A DNA stretch of 50,972 bases from Candidatus Nezhaarchaeales archaeon (GTDB lineage: Archaea; Thermoproteota; Methanomethylicia; Nezhaarchaeales; JAWCJE01): positions 1 to 50,972 of the forward strand of contig JAWCJE010000012.1 in assembly GCA_038853715.1 (NCBI GenBank), in the 5' to 3' direction. Below the pieces are notes generated by a model. It saw only the letters and a program-made list of their open reading frames with translations, made no database searches and was not told the origin of the DNA. Below are positions 1 to 9,058 of the stretch, piece after piece; within the stretch, counting starts at the first letter, position 1; each line of letters opens with the position of its first letter. The translations under genes were made by a program, and so were the position numbers.

Positions 1-1248
1 CGTTCCGTTTCGGAACTTATGGTTGGTATTGAAACCCTTCTTGAAGGGGTTATACGCCGCTTAAAGGTTGATCGTTGCCATTTACTCGTTAGGGATTACT
101 TATCGGCCGTTACAATTAAGAGGTGGAAGGCTTTCACCGTAAATAAGCCCGATGAGGTGGATAGCGAAGTACTACTGGTTAATGGTAGGATGCTCATAGA
201 TGAAGGCGCGGTTAATCAACTACGCTCGTTAGTAAGGAAGGATACGCTTTACCTTCAAGATGGAGCTTTAGCCTTCGGCTACTTAAGCCCTAACTTGGCT
301 AAGGAGGTTTTAAGCTCGGTTAAAGCGCCCTTAGACCTTAACGGGCTTTTAAAGCATGCCGGTGGGAGGGTTGAGCTAAGAAGGGTTGAAGGGTTTAAAC
401 TTCTAAACTATCCGTGGGAGCTTATTGAGGCCTGCCGTAAAATGATAATCGAGGGTTGCCGTAGGATCGGGGTGTTAAAGGAGGGTGAGCTCAGCGATAA
501 AGTAATGGTTTACGGAGGCGTTGAAAATGTGTTACTAGCTAAGGGGGTTGAGGTGGAGGCGTTTGTAACGCTTGATGCTAGGGGTGGACCGATATTCATA
601 GATGAGGGGGCGATTATACAGTCCGGTTCAAGGATATCTGGCCCGGCTTACGTGGGTAAGCATTCGATCGTAAGGTCGGCTATTATCGGGGGCGGTACAA
701 GCATCGGCCCCGTATGTAGGGTGGGTGGTGAGGTTGAAGAAACCATTATTCAAGGGTATAGTAATAAGCAGCATTTAGGCTTCCTAGGCCACTCCTACAT
801 GGGTGAATGGGTTAACATAGGCGCTGGTACTACTAACTCTGACTTAAAAAATACCTATGGAACTATTAAGGTTAAGGTTGAAGGTAGAAGGATTGACACC
901 GGTAGGATTAAGGTCGGCTGCTTCATCGGAGATTACGTTAAAACATCGATCGGCACCTACATATACACAGGTATACGCGTAGGTGTTTGTTCACACCTAC
1001 ACGGCTTCATCTTAAACGACGTACCGTCCTTCACCATATGGGGTTTAGACGGTAAACCCGTAGAACTCGATTTAGAGTCCGCCATAAGGACGCAGAAAAG
1101 GGTTTTTGAACGTAGAAACGTTACTCAAACAGAGGAGGACGTAGCGCTTCTAAAATACCTCTTTGAAGCCACTAAGGAGGAGAGGGTGGACGTAGTTAAG
1201 GGAAGGCTTAAAGTCGATAAGACCACTTCGACGGTTAAAGAACCTTAG
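1..1248 (+). CDS. GlmU-like sugar-phosphate nucleotidyltransferase/acetyltransferase, 5'-truncated
   Basis: Resembles the alternative GlmU family known mainly from Bacteroidetes (TIGR03991 type): an N-terminal nucleotidyltransferase-like part followed by a left-handed beta-helix. The frame is open to base 1, and the residues before the Met at base 19 read RSVSEL, which fits the family's conserved N-terminal stretch. The true start is therefore upstream and the N-terminus is missing. NYPWELI lies at residues 130-136 counted from base 19. Hexapeptide repeats follow from about residue 190 to 345, including LGHSYMGEWVNIGAG. The expected role is activation of a sugar 1-phosphate (UDP-GlcNAc-type) in the cytoplasm. 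The exact substrate is inferred from the family only. Confidence 0.75.
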   Translation, partial: RSVSELMVGIETLLEGVIRRLKVDRCHLLVRDYLSAVTIKRWKAFTVNKPDEVDSEVLLVNGRMLIDEGAVNQLRSLVRKDTLYLQDGALAFGYLSPNLAKEVLSSVKAPLDLNGLLKHAGGRVELRRVEGFKLLNYPWELIEACRKMIIEGCRRIGVLKEGELSDKVMVYGGVENVLLAKGVEVEAFVTLDARGGPIFIDEGAIIQSGSRISGPAYVGKHSIVRSAIIGGGTSIGPVCRVGGEVEETIIQGYSNKQHLGFLGHSYMGEWVNIGAGTTNSDLKNTYGTIKVKVEGRRIDTGRIKVGCFIGDYVKTSIGTYIYTGIRVGVCSHLHGFILNDVPSFTIWGLDGKPVELDLESAIRTQKRVFERRNVTQTEEDVALLKYLFEATKEERVDVVKGRLKVDKTTSTVKEP

Positions 1249-1532
1249 AAGCTTTAAACCTTATTCTTATTTGAAGGCTTAAATAGCCGTCTCATAGTTA
1301 GATGTAATACCGTTAGCAGTATAGGGCCGAGGTCAATGGGCCGCGTTAAAATCGATGGATGCTAGGTTGAAAGGTTTACTTGCCATCACAAAAGATCAAG
1401 CCGCTAGTATTTTGAGGAAACCTCTAATGGGAAAGGAGGCTTGGTAGTTTAGTCCTTCTACCATAGCAACTAGCCTCTTGCGTGTAAATTGATTTTACCT
1501 TCTTCCAATAATCCTCGTCCGAGTACACTAAG
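1249..1532. other. Intergenic stretch, no gene recognised
   Basis: About 280 bases lie between the GlmU-like gene and an IS remnant. No frame of convincing length, RNA gene or repeat was seen. Part of it may be decayed downstream sequence of the IS remnant, but I could not align it to the other IS copy in this window. Confidence 0.4.
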
Positions 1533-1845
1533 CTACTGGATCATTCGCCGTTCATTTAGTGGAAAGTAGAGCCTCATAAGAGAGGCAGTAAAGCCTTTAA
1601 GCTGTCTAAAGGGCATTGAGAAAAGGTAGCGTACAACGGCCAAGAACTCCACATACCTATTCGTAATCTTAAAGGGCCTACCGAGCTTACCATTATTCGT
1701 ATGCTCATAATCATAGCAATCGAGAAAATCAAGACTTAAGAGAAGCTCGCCACGCTTAATAAGCCTCTCATCAACAACCCTCCAACTCATAAATTAAAAT
1801 AGAGTAAAAGAAGCTTAAAGAATTAAACCACAAAGCTTTATTGAG
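1533..1845 (-). pseudogene. IS5-like transposase remnant (N-terminal fragment)
   Basis: An 85-codon frame (1533-1790) carries VDERLIKRGELLLSLDFLD and GRPFKITNRYVEFLAVVRYL. These match the N-terminal region of the larger transposase remnant at 38646-39347. Nucleotide similarity continues upstream to about 1845 (for example GCTTTGTGG-TTAATTCTTTAAGC), outside this frame, so a frameshift has separated the original start. The fragment ends after LMRLYFPLNER and lacks the whole catalytic domain. It is a dead insertion-sequence fragment. Family assignment (IS5-like DDE) rests on the larger copy. Confidence 0.6.
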
Positions 1846-2096
1846 TCGAAATCAAACCGCGACTTTACTCATCCAGAGCCAGAAACGAAGAACCTTCGGT
1901 TTTTCCAGTCGTATATCGATCCGAGTTTGTAGCAGTACTTAATGAATTTTTACCCGGCAACTTAAGGTATTTAAGCCTCCTCCATGGAGTGTTTCATGTT
2001 TAGCGTTAGGAGGTTTTTAAACTTTTAAATGATGTAACATGAGTCTAAAAGGCCTTCCATAGCGATCGATAACGCTTATTCTGCTTTACGGCTTCC
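1846..2096. other. Intergenic stretch, nothing recognised
   Basis: About 250 bases lie between the IS remnant and the 3' end of the thioredoxin reductase gene. I see no gene, RNA or clear repeat in it. Confidence 0.4.
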
Positions 2097-3011
2097 TTAG
2101 GGATGTTGACCCTTAACGTACTCGTAGGCGCTTAACGCGGCGATTGCTCCTTGTCCGCAGGCAACTATAAGCTGGTTGCTTATCCCTGTTATGTCGCCGC
2201 ATGCAAATAGCCCTGGGATGTTGGTCTTCATGTGGTGATCGACTTCAACGTAGCCTTCACTATTTAACTTAACGCCTAAGCCTGTAAGGAGTGTTTTATC
2301 CACCTCTTGGCCTATGGCTACGAATACTCCGTTTACCGTTAACAACTCCTCCTTACCGTTCTCCTCGTTCTTTAACCTTAAGCCGTTAACGAGTTTATCT
2401 CCTAAGATTTCGATGACGGTATAGGGGGTCTTAAAGTTAATGGCAGCCTTCTCGGCCTTATTAACCAGTACTTCATCGGCTTTAAACGTCCTCCCCCGAT
2501 GGATAAGGTAGACGGTTGGACATAGCTCCTTTAGGTATAAGGCGTAGGTGAAAGCAGTATTCCCCCCTCCAACGACGGCTACGGTTTTACCCTTAAATAG
2601 GGGCCCATCGCAGGTTGCACAGTAGCTTATACCTCTACCGATGAATTCTTCCTCGCCTTTAACGTTAAGCTTCCTATAGTTTGTCCCTATGGCTAGTATT
2701 ACTGCCTTAGCTTCGATAAAGCCGCCCGAAGCTAGTTTCACCTTGAAAAGTTCTCCAAGCTTCCTAATCTCCGTTACTTCATCCATTACCATTTTAACGT
2801 TTAGGGCTTTACAGTGTTCTTCGAAGCGTTGGGCAAGCGTTAACCCTGATACGCCCATAAGCCCTGGGTAATTTTCAATTATTGGCGCGTTAACTATTTG
2901 GCCTCCGATACTAGCCTTCTCTATTAAAACCACGTCGAGGTTCTTCCTAGCTAGGTATATGGCGGCGGTAATACCGGCTCCACCACCTCCTACTATGGCT
3001 ACCTCATACAT
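2097..3011 (-). CDS. trxB: Thioredoxin reductase
   Basis: A 304-residue flavoprotein that transfers electrons from NAD(P)H to thioredoxin or a glutaredoxin-like partner in the cytoplasm. The FAD-binding GGGGAG motif is at residues 8-13. The redox-active CATC is at residues 131-134, followed by the NAD(P)-binding GGGNTA near 148-153. The C-terminal GLFACGDI motif contacts FAD. Length is normal for low-molecular-weight TrxB. The ATG start is the family's usual N-terminus, immediately before the first beta strand. The gene lies about 38 bases downstream of elp3 on the same strand, so co-transcription is possible. Confidence 0.93.
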   Translation of the reverse strand: MYEVAIVGGGGAGITAAIYLARKNLDVVLIEKASIGGQIVNAPIIENYPGLMGVSGLTLAQRFEEHCKALNVKMVMDEVTEIRKLGELFKVKLASGGFIEAKAVILAIGTNYRKLNVKGEEEFIGRGISYCATCDGPLFKGKTVAVVGGGNTAFTYALYLKELCPTVYLIHRGRTFKADEVLVNKAEKAAINFKTPYTVIEILGDKLVNGLRLKNEENGKEELLTVNGVFVAIGQEVDKTLLTGLGVKLNSEGYVEVDHHMKTNIPGLFACGDITGISNQLIVACGQGAIAALSAYEYVKGQHP

Positions 3012-3049
3012 CGAGCTATAACCCCGCGTAAAACCGCCTCTAACCCTTA

Positions 3050-4486
3050 CTACCTTAACCTCTTATACATGTATGGCGAGTTAGGGTACTTCCTATATCC
3101 AAAAGCCCTATAGTAGGGTTTCGCTCCGATCCCGCTTGTAACTAGTAGTAGGCGTAGGTCGTATTCCTCTTTAGCTATTCTTTCAACCTCGTTTAAAAGG
3201 CGTGCTCCAAAACCTTTATGCTGCCATCCTTCAACGGTTCTAACGCCGACTGGTATTTGCGGCCCGCATACCTTAAGCTCCCTTAGTAAGGCAGCCTTCC
3301 TTCCAACCTCGGGTCTATGGGCTAGTTGACTTGGTATTCTAAGCCTAGCGAAGCCTATTAGGAGGTCTTGGATTACGTCCTCAAAGGATACGAATACTTC
3401 GATCCCCATGCTAGCTTCGTATTTTTCGACTAGTAGCTTTACGTTTTCAGGTTTAGCGGTTATACCCCTCTTAAGCATGGCTATACCTACTTCACGGCAC
3501 CTTATACACCTACACTTAAGGCCTCGGCGTTTAAGCTCCTCGAGTACGAGCTCCCTAAGGTTGCTCTTCCTAACTCCAGCGCTTATTAACTGGGCCGGTA
3601 CATCCCTTTGAACCCGCATAACCCTTATCCACTTAGGAATTAGGGGTTTAACGCGGCAAAGTAAATCTATAACCTCATCGACCTCTAGCGCCTTATACTC
3701 GGCTTTCTTCCAGAGCTCGTAGAGCTCGGAACCAGGTAGTACTAGGGTTGGGTATATTTTTAAGCCGTCGGGCCTGAAGTCGGGGTCTTCAAACACGGTT
3801 TTAAAGGCCTCAAAATCTAGCTCCGGGGTGCTACCGGGTAAACCGGGCATTAAGTGGTATGTTACCTTTAACCCAGCATCTTTAAGGATGCGGGTGGCTA
3901 TTATCGAGTCCTTTACGGTATGTCCACGTTTAACGCCCTTAAGTATATCGTCGTAAACGGTTTGAACACCTAATTCAACCTTGGTTGCTCCAAGCTTCAA
4001 CATGAAGTCAACGTGCTGCTCCTTAGCCCAATCAGGCCTAGTTTCAAAGGTCATACCTACGCAGCGGATCTTAGCCTTCTCGTTCCTCTTCTGAGCCTCG
4101 CCTAGGTTAATGGTTCCGTTACGTCTAGGCTTAGGAAAACGGTTCATGGCTTCAAGGCACATAGTGATAAACCACTCCTGGTAATCGAGGGGCATTGAGG
4201 GGAAGGTTCCCCCCATAATTATTAAATCGACCTTTGAAGGTGTATGGCCAAGCCTAGTATACTGGGTTAACCTTAACCTTACCTGCTCGTAGGGGTCGTA
4301 GTCGCACTGCGCAGCCCTCATTAAGGCTGGCTCCTTACCATAATAGCTTTGAGGGGTGAAGGGTGGGCCTCCGAAGCAGTAGAGGCATTTACCGTGCGGG
4401 CAGGGCCAAGGCTTAGCCATAACTGCTACGACTGAAACTCCTGAAAGCATTCTTACGGGTTTTTTAAGCGTCGTTAAGGTCTGCAA
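3050..4486 (-). CDS. elp3: Elp3-like tRNA uridine(34) carboxymethyl transferase, short N-terminus
   Basis: Radical SAM enzyme fused to a GNAT acetyltransferase domain. In the family it uses acetyl-CoA and SAM to build the cm5 group on wobble U34 of tRNA. The cluster cysteines are in CPHGKCLYC (residues 29-37). A zinc-type CRCIRC motif lies in the middle, and the GNAT domain occupies about the last 110 residues (GWQHKGFGARLL). At 478 residues it is shorter than typical archaeal Elp3 because it begins almost at the conserved KKPVR...SGV block. The TTG start is supported by GGGGAGG about 9 bases upstream, and the neighbouring gene ends 17 bases before it, so the short N-terminus looks real. It follows a Trm9-like methyltransferase gene. 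Confidence 0.9.
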   Translation of the reverse strand: MQTLTTLKKPVRMLSGVSVVAVMAKPWPCPHGKCLYCFGGPPFTPQSYYGKEPALMRAAQCDYDPYEQVRLRLTQYTRLGHTPSKVDLIIMGGTFPSMPLDYQEWFITMCLEAMNRFPKPRRNGTINLGEAQKRNEKAKIRCVGMTFETRPDWAKEQHVDFMLKLGATKVELGVQTVYDDILKGVKRGHTVKDSIIATRILKDAGLKVTYHLMPGLPGSTPELDFEAFKTVFEDPDFRPDGLKIYPTLVLPGSELYELWKKAEYKALEVDEVIDLLCRVKPLIPKWIRVMRVQRDVPAQLISAGVRKSNLRELVLEELKRRGLKCRCIRCREVGIAMLKRGITAKPENVKLLVEKYEASMGIEVFVSFEDVIQDLLIGFARLRIPSQLAHRPEVGRKAALLRELKVCGPQIPVGVRTVEGWQHKGFGARLLNEVERIAKEEYDLRLLLVTSGIGAKPYYRAFGYRKYPNSPYMYKRLR

Positions 4487-4503
4487 GCACTTTAACCTCC
4501 CCT

Positions 4504-5262
4504 TTAAGTCTTTATGGCTATAGCCGCTACGTTCTCGGCGAAAAACCTTGCTTTAACCCTATACGCGTACACCCTTTCAACGTTAAACCCGCCAGCCTCT
4601 AGAAGCTTACGTAGTTCGTACCGGTTAAATAGGTGGTAAAACCTTACATATTTCTTTCCCTTATAGCTCCAAGGGACGTATACGTCTCCATATTCCGCTA
4701 CACTACTAAGTAGCTTCTTTAATAGGCTTTTAAGGAGTTTAAAGGTGAACCTCGGTTGCCATCGGCTCCAGGCGCTTATAATGAGTCTTCCACCCTTCTT
4801 TAAAACCCTTAAAGACTCCCTTACCGCTTTAACCCTTAAAGCGTTGAAAGGTATGTGGTGGATGGTGGCTAGGTTTAAGGCTCCATCGAAGCACGCCTCC
4901 TTAAAGGGTAGGCTACACGCATCAGCAGCTACTACGTGTAGCCTACCCCAAAGCCCTAACCTCCTAGCTTTATCCGCTAGGATCTTATTAAGCTCCACGG
5001 CGAAATCTACACCTACAACTTCAAATCCTTTCTCGGCTAGGGGGATGGCGTGACGTCCGTTACCGGATCCTACGTCGATTATTGAAGCGTTTAAACCTAA
5101 GCCTTCAGTTACTGAAAAGCATAAGTCCCAGGGCCTTCGCCTAACCTGGTTAAAGGAGGGGGCGATAGCGTTAAAGGCCTCCATTACCTGCCTCCTTAAC
5201 CTATCGGCTAAGGCTTCGATACTCGGTTTCAAGTTTTTCTCCGAGCATTTTGCTTCGAACAA
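4504..5262 (-). CDS. Trm9/ALKBH8-type tRNA wobble-uridine methyltransferase
   Basis: Class I SAM methyltransferase of 252 residues. The SAM-binding glycine motif is IIDVGSGNGRHAIPLA (about 81-96). The post-motif LATIHHIP and the C-terminal VPWSYKGKKYVRFYHLF are typical of Trm9/ALKBH8 enzymes, which methylate cm5U34 to mcm5U34. The gene precedes elp3 by 17 bases on the same strand, so the two probably form one transcript and act in sequence. In other organisms Trm9 is activated by Trm112; no Trm112 is visible here. The start appears to be TTG without a strong ribosome site, so the exact N-terminus is uncertain. Confidence 0.8.
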   Translation of the reverse strand: MFEAKCSEKNLKPSIEALADRLRRQVMEAFNAIAPSFNQVRRRPWDLCFSVTEGLGLNASIIDVGSGNGRHAIPLAEKGFEVVGVDFAVELNKILADKARRLGLWGRLHVVAADACSLPFKEACFDGALNLATIHHIPFNALRVKAVRESLRVLKKGGRLIISAWSRWQPRFTFKLLKSLLKKLLSSVAEYGDVYVPWSYKGKKYVRFYHLFNRYELRKLLEAGGFNVERVYAYRVKARFFAENVAAIAIKT

Positions 5263-5429
5263 CTTAATAAAGCCAGACCCTTTAACCTAGCGACTTGCCC
5301 CGCGTGAGCTTATTAAGGTAGAAGAGCTGAAGAACGTCTAGCCGTGGTGATGTGTTTCTTCGCGTAATTGCTAAATGGTTTCACGGATGGCTTGAGTAAG
5401 GCTAAATAAGTGGGTTTATTAACCTTTTA

Positions 5430-6188
5430 ATGAGCCTAATGGTTAGGTTAACGCCCCTTCGAAGGGAGATCGCCGTTAGAATGCTTGGTGAGATCGCGTT
5501 CTCTAGCGATATAGGTGGGGCTTTAAGGCTTTGGCGTGAACGCTTCTTAACCTCTAAGGTCGACCTTGCGCGTCACTTAAAGCTTTCACCATCGGTTATA
5601 AGCGACTATGAGAGCGGTAGACGGAGATCGCCGGGTGTTAAGGTGCTTAAACGCTTTGTACTGGCGTTAATGGAGATCGATGAGAAACGTGGTGAACGCG
5701 TACTTAAGGATTTAGCCTACTTACTGGTAGGCTCGGAGCCGCTTCGATCCGCTATTCTCGATGCGCGTAACTTTACGGAGGCTCCATCAGTTTTTGAATT
5801 CTGTAAGTTTATTAAGGCTAGGATCTTCACCTGTGAAGACCTATGGGGTGATGATGTTACTGGCTACGTAGTGCTTCATAGCTCTAAGCTCCTACTGGAA
5901 ACACCGGCCTACGACTACGTGAAGCTTCAAAGCCTAATAGCCGGTAAGGCTGTGGTGTTTGCTGATGCACCTTCAAGCCAACCGTTAATGGTATCTGTTA
6001 AGCTTATGCAGGCTAAGCCAGCCGTAGTAGTCCTTCACGGTTTACGGAGTATTGATAAGACTTCGAGAGCGATAGCTAACTCTGAGCAAATACCGTTAGC
6101 TACGGTAAGGGGTTTTTCAACGGTGGATTTAATTAAGGCGTTAAGAAGCTTTAAACCGGGTGAACAACTTTTTACGTCGGCTAAGTGA
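5430..6188 (+). CDS. HTH transcriptional regulator, COG1709-like
   Basis: A 252-residue protein with an XRE/lambda-repressor-type helix-turn-helix at about residues 40-75 (KVDLARHLKLSPSVISDYES). The C-terminal domain, about 150 residues, is of a type found with this HTH in archaea (COG1709-like) and has no assigned activity. It probably binds DNA as a dimer. It is divergent from the Trm9-elp3 operon, and deoxyhypusine synthase starts 41 bases downstream from its own promoter. ATG at 5430 is used; a second in-frame ATG at 5442 is possible. Target genes are unknown. Confidence 0.75.
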   Translation: MSLMVRLTPLRREIAVRMLGEIAFSSDIGGALRLWRERFLTSKVDLARHLKLSPSVISDYESGRRRSPGVKVLKRFVLALMEIDEKRGERVLKDLAYLLVGSEPLRSAILDARNFTEAPSVFEFCKFIKARIFTCEDLWGDDVTGYVVLHSSKLLLETPAYDYVKLQSLIAGKAVVFADAPSSQPLMVSVKLMQAKPAVVVLHGLRSIDKTSRAIANSEQIPLATVRGFSTVDLIKALRSFKPGEQLFTSAK

Positions 6189-6192
6189 AAGC

Positions 6193-6200
6193 TTATATAT
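6193..6200 (+). promoter_or_regulatory. TATA box of deoxyhypusine synthase gene
   Basis: TTATATAT sits about 30-37 bases before the ATG at 6230, the spacing expected for a nearly leaderless archaeal transcript. It lies just after the stop codon of the upstream regulator. Confidence 0.55.
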
Positions 6201-6229
6201 GGAGGTACACCATCAACTGATGGGTTGAA

Positions 6230-7297
6230 ATGAAGGAGGAAATCCTTAGGGAGAAGGTTGAACATTTAAATTTAGAGCTTGATGAGGATGTAGGTAAGCT
6301 TGTTGAGGCCTTCCATAAAACCTCCTTTCAGAGTAGGAATATTGCACGTTGCTACGACGTCTACGCCGCTATGCTAAACGATCCGAGTAGGGTTACCATA
6401 TTTTTAGGCTTAGCGGGAGCTATGGTTCCAGCCGGTATGAGGAAGGTTATAAGGGATATGGTGGAATACGGGATGGTGGACGTACTAGTTTCAACCGGCG
6501 CTAACCTTTATCACGATATCTGCGAGGCTTACGGGGTTCACCACTACCTAGGATCCCCGAACGTTGACGACGCCTTCTTAAGAAGGATCAGGGTGGATAG
6601 GGTTTACGATACCTTCACCGACGATGAGGGCTTAGAGCGCGTAGATAACATAATAGCTCAGATAGTTGACGAGATGGAGGTAGGCGTATACTCGAGTAGG
6701 GAGTTCCTAGCTTTACTAGGTGGACGCTTAAACGATGATAGCTCCATACTAGCCACCGCGGTAAGGAGAGGGGTACCGGTTTTCTGCCCCGCGATAAGTG
6801 ATAGCTCAATCGGTATAGCCTTAGTTAAACACTATTTAAGGTGTGAGGAGCGTGGTAGGAAGCCCGTCGTTATTGATACCGTGAAGGATTGCTACGAGAT
6901 AATGCAGATTAGGCTTAAATCGAGGAAGAGCGGAGCCGTATACATTGGTGGGGGTGTACCGAAAAACTTCATCCAGCAGATACCCGTAACCCTAGATATT
7001 TTAGGGTATAAGAACCCCGGCTTCGCTCATGACTTCGCTATCCAGATAACCATGGATGACCCTAAATGGGGAGGCCTCTCCGGCGCTACTATTGAGGAAG
7101 CACAGTCTTGGGGCAAGGTTAAAGCGGATGCGACGAAGGCTACGGTGTACGTGGATGCCACCATAGGGCTACCCTTAATAGTCGGTGCTTTAATGAAGAC
7201 GCAGAGGGCTGCATTAAAGCGGCGTGGCAGGTTATTATTCAATTGGGATAAGGGTAAGCTGATTGATTTACGCGTAGAAAAAGACGTATCAGCGTAA
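6230..7297 (+). CDS. dhs: Deoxyhypusine synthase
   Basis: NAD-dependent enzyme that transfers the aminobutyl group of spermidine to a lysine of aIF5A, the first step of hypusine formation. At 355 residues it is slightly longer than many archaeal homologues. The family blocks are present: FLGLAGAMVPAGMR, STGANLYHDI, CPAISDSSIG and a C-terminal WGKVKADATKATVYVDATIG, which includes the region of the catalytic lysine. The gene follows a TATA box at 6193 and has little leader. An agmatinase gene for putrescine synthesis is 2.6 kb downstream. Confidence 0.93.
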   Translation: MKEEILREKVEHLNLELDEDVGKLVEAFHKTSFQSRNIARCYDVYAAMLNDPSRVTIFLGLAGAMVPAGMRKVIRDMVEYGMVDVLVSTGANLYHDICEAYGVHHYLGSPNVDDAFLRRIRVDRVYDTFTDDEGLERVDNIIAQIVDEMEVGVYSSREFLALLGGRLNDDSSILATAVRRGVPVFCPAISDSSIGIALVKHYLRCEERGRKPVVIDTVKDCYEIMQIRLKSRKSGAVYIGGGVPKNFIQQIPVTLDILGYKNPGFAHDFAIQITMDDPKWGGLSGATIEEAQSWGKVKADATKATVYVDATIGLPLIVGALMKTQRAALKRRGRLLFNWDKGKLIDLRVEKDVSA

Positions 7298-7362
7298 CAG
7301 ATAATAGCTGGCATACTAGCTTCTTAACGGTTAAACGACCATTCGCGTAGAAGGTCGCCGCG

Positions 7363-7884
7363 TTGCGCGGTCTCTACATTGGGAGGTTTCAACCCTTCCA
7401 TAAGGGGCATCTTGAAGCTTTGAAGTGGATACTACAACGCGAGGACGAAGTAATTATCGGTATAGGGTCAGCGCAGTTTAGCCATACGCTTGATAACCCC
7501 TTCACGGTCGGTGAACGCATCGAAATGATAAGGCGTACTTTAATAGCTGAGAACCTCTTGAACCGCTGCATAATAACGCCTATCCCAGATATAGGGCAGC
7601 ATAGCCTTTGGGTATCGGTTGTTAAGCAGTACTGTCCACGCTTTGATAGGGTCTATACTAATGGGCCTCTCACCCGCCGCCTATTCATTGAGGCTGGCTA
7701 CCAGGTTTTAGATATCCCTAGATTTAATAGGGAGAAGTATGATGGTACGCGTATAAGGAGGTTGATGGTTGAAGGCGGCCCATGGGCTGAGCTCCTACCA
7801 GCACCGGTAGCTAGCTTTATAATTGAGGTGGGCGGTGTTGAAAGGCTTAAATCCTTAATTGGAGATGATAAAGCTACCCCCTAA
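7363..7884 (+). CDS. Archaeal nicotinamide-nucleotide adenylyltransferase
   Basis: A 173-residue nucleotidyltransferase-superfamily enzyme that makes NAD+ from NMN and ATP. The N-terminal GRFQPFHKGH (residues 7-16) contains the HxGH nucleotide-binding motif. The second ATP-binding motif appears as YDGTRIRRLM near the C-terminus. Length equals that of archaeal NadM. The TTG at 7363 is the only reasonable start, since an in-frame stop lies just upstream at about 7348. It follows deoxyhypusine synthase, an NAD-dependent enzyme, by 65 bases on the same strand. Confidence 0.9.
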   Translation: MRGLYIGRFQPFHKGHLEALKWILQREDEVIIGIGSAQFSHTLDNPFTVGERIEMIRRTLIAENLLNRCIITPIPDIGQHSLWVSVVKQYCPRFDRVYTNGPLTRRLFIEAGYQVLDIPRFNREKYDGTRIRRLMVEGGPWAELLPAPVASFIIEVGGVERLKSLIGDDKATP

Positions 7885-7993
7885 TAAGGGTGCATAGTAT
7901 AATCCTCGGCTCTTAAACGCTAACCCTTTAACACCTTAATCGAGTTTAAAGCTGATACGCTTTAACGGTTCCTCCTACCTGCTTCAAGGCGGG

Positions 7994-9058
7994 TTAAGCC
8001 TTTACTGAAGCCTCCTTGATAGCTGCTTCACGCTTCGACGCTGAAAGCTTTAAGACGAGCTTTAACCCAGGCTTTACCTCTTCAATAGGTTTAAACTCTA
8101 AGTATCCTGCTTCGTAAGCCTCTTTAAATAGCTGTTCGCCAGTTTCAGTCCTTATTATAACCGTGTTCCATCCATCAGGGGATCCGACCGATCCGACAGA
8201 TATATCGGCGTGTTCAGCCGTGAAGTCGCGGCATACGTGGCATCCCTTCTGCGCGTATTGTTTAACCTCGTCAAGCTTTACGTTTACGGCTTCACCTTGG
8301 TTTGAGTAGGCTATGAACCTTCCTTTAGTGATAGCGAACTTCTTAACGTCGACAGGTTTAACCCCTTTAGAGGCTAGGAACCTATCCATTAAGTCAGCGT
8401 AGCGGAAGCTCTCCATGCAGAAGAGTCCGACGACGACCTTAACCCTACTACCAAGCTTTAAGCAGCCCTTGAAGCCGTATTGCATCTTTCTAACCGCTTG
8501 AACCTGGCAAGGCGTCCCCACGAAGGCTACTCTTTCCTTAGCGTGATAATCTATGGCTTCACTTAAACCTATTAGGTTTGGGCTAGGGGTATACTTGGTA
8601 CCAGCGCATTTAATAAGCTCCTCCTTTCTAGTTAGGACTAGGGGCCACGGCTTCCACGGCTGTTTAGTTAACCCCGCTGCTACTACGGCGTCCGCCATTC
8701 CCTTCTCCAACGAGCATATGAGAAGCGTGGTAGCTACTCCTCCATCCTGGGCTATAGCCTGTAAATCTTTAAGCGTGGTTCTAGCCGTATATACGGATCT
8801 ATATACTCCTATTCCTTCACTTTCCCTTACCCTTCCAAAAACGGCTTTATCCATTTCCTCTGCTTGGAAGCCTGTTTTAGGACATGTATAGTAGCATACT
8901 TCGCAGTTAACGCATCGACCTATTAAGCGGGGGTTCTCGTCGGCGACCCATATAGCCCCTACAGGGCAGGATGCTATACATGCTCCGCAGAAAACGCATA
9001 TCCCCTTCCTAACTACGTCTACAAAGAGGCTGCCGAAGGCTTTAGGCTTTTCAGCCAC
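7994..9058 (-). CDS. FrhB/FdhB-type coenzyme F420 oxidoreductase with N-terminal ferredoxin domain
   Basis: Begins with two [4Fe-4S] motifs, CVFCGACIASCP and CVNCEVCYYTCP, followed by the FrhB/FdhB_N and FrhB_C domains (QDGGVATTLL; VGTPCQVQAV). The family carries FAD and passes electrons between F420 or another partner and iron-sulfur proteins. I chose GTG at 9058 because GAGGGTGG lies about 7 bases before it. An in-frame GTG at 9091 would add 11 residues (365 in total). No hydrogenase or formate dehydrogenase subunits are nearby, so the electron partner is unknown. It ends about 110 bases from the convergent NMN adenylyltransferase gene. Confidence 0.82.
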   Translation of the reverse strand: MAEKPKAFGSLFVDVVRKGICVFCGACIASCPVGAIWVADENPRLIGRCVNCEVCYYTCPKTGFQAEEMDKAVFGRVRESEGIGVYRSVYTARTTLKDLQAIAQDGGVATTLLICSLEKGMADAVVAAGLTKQPWKPWPLVLTRKEELIKCAGTKYTPSPNLIGLSEAIDYHAKERVAFVGTPCQVQAVRKMQYGFKGCLKLGSRVKVVVGLFCMESFRYADLMDRFLASKGVKPVDVKKFAITKGRFIAYSNQGEAVNVKLDEVKQYAQKGCHVCRDFTAEHADISVGSVGSPDGWNTVIIRTETGEQLFKEAYEAGYLEFKPIEEVKPGLKLVLKLSASKREAAIKEASVKA

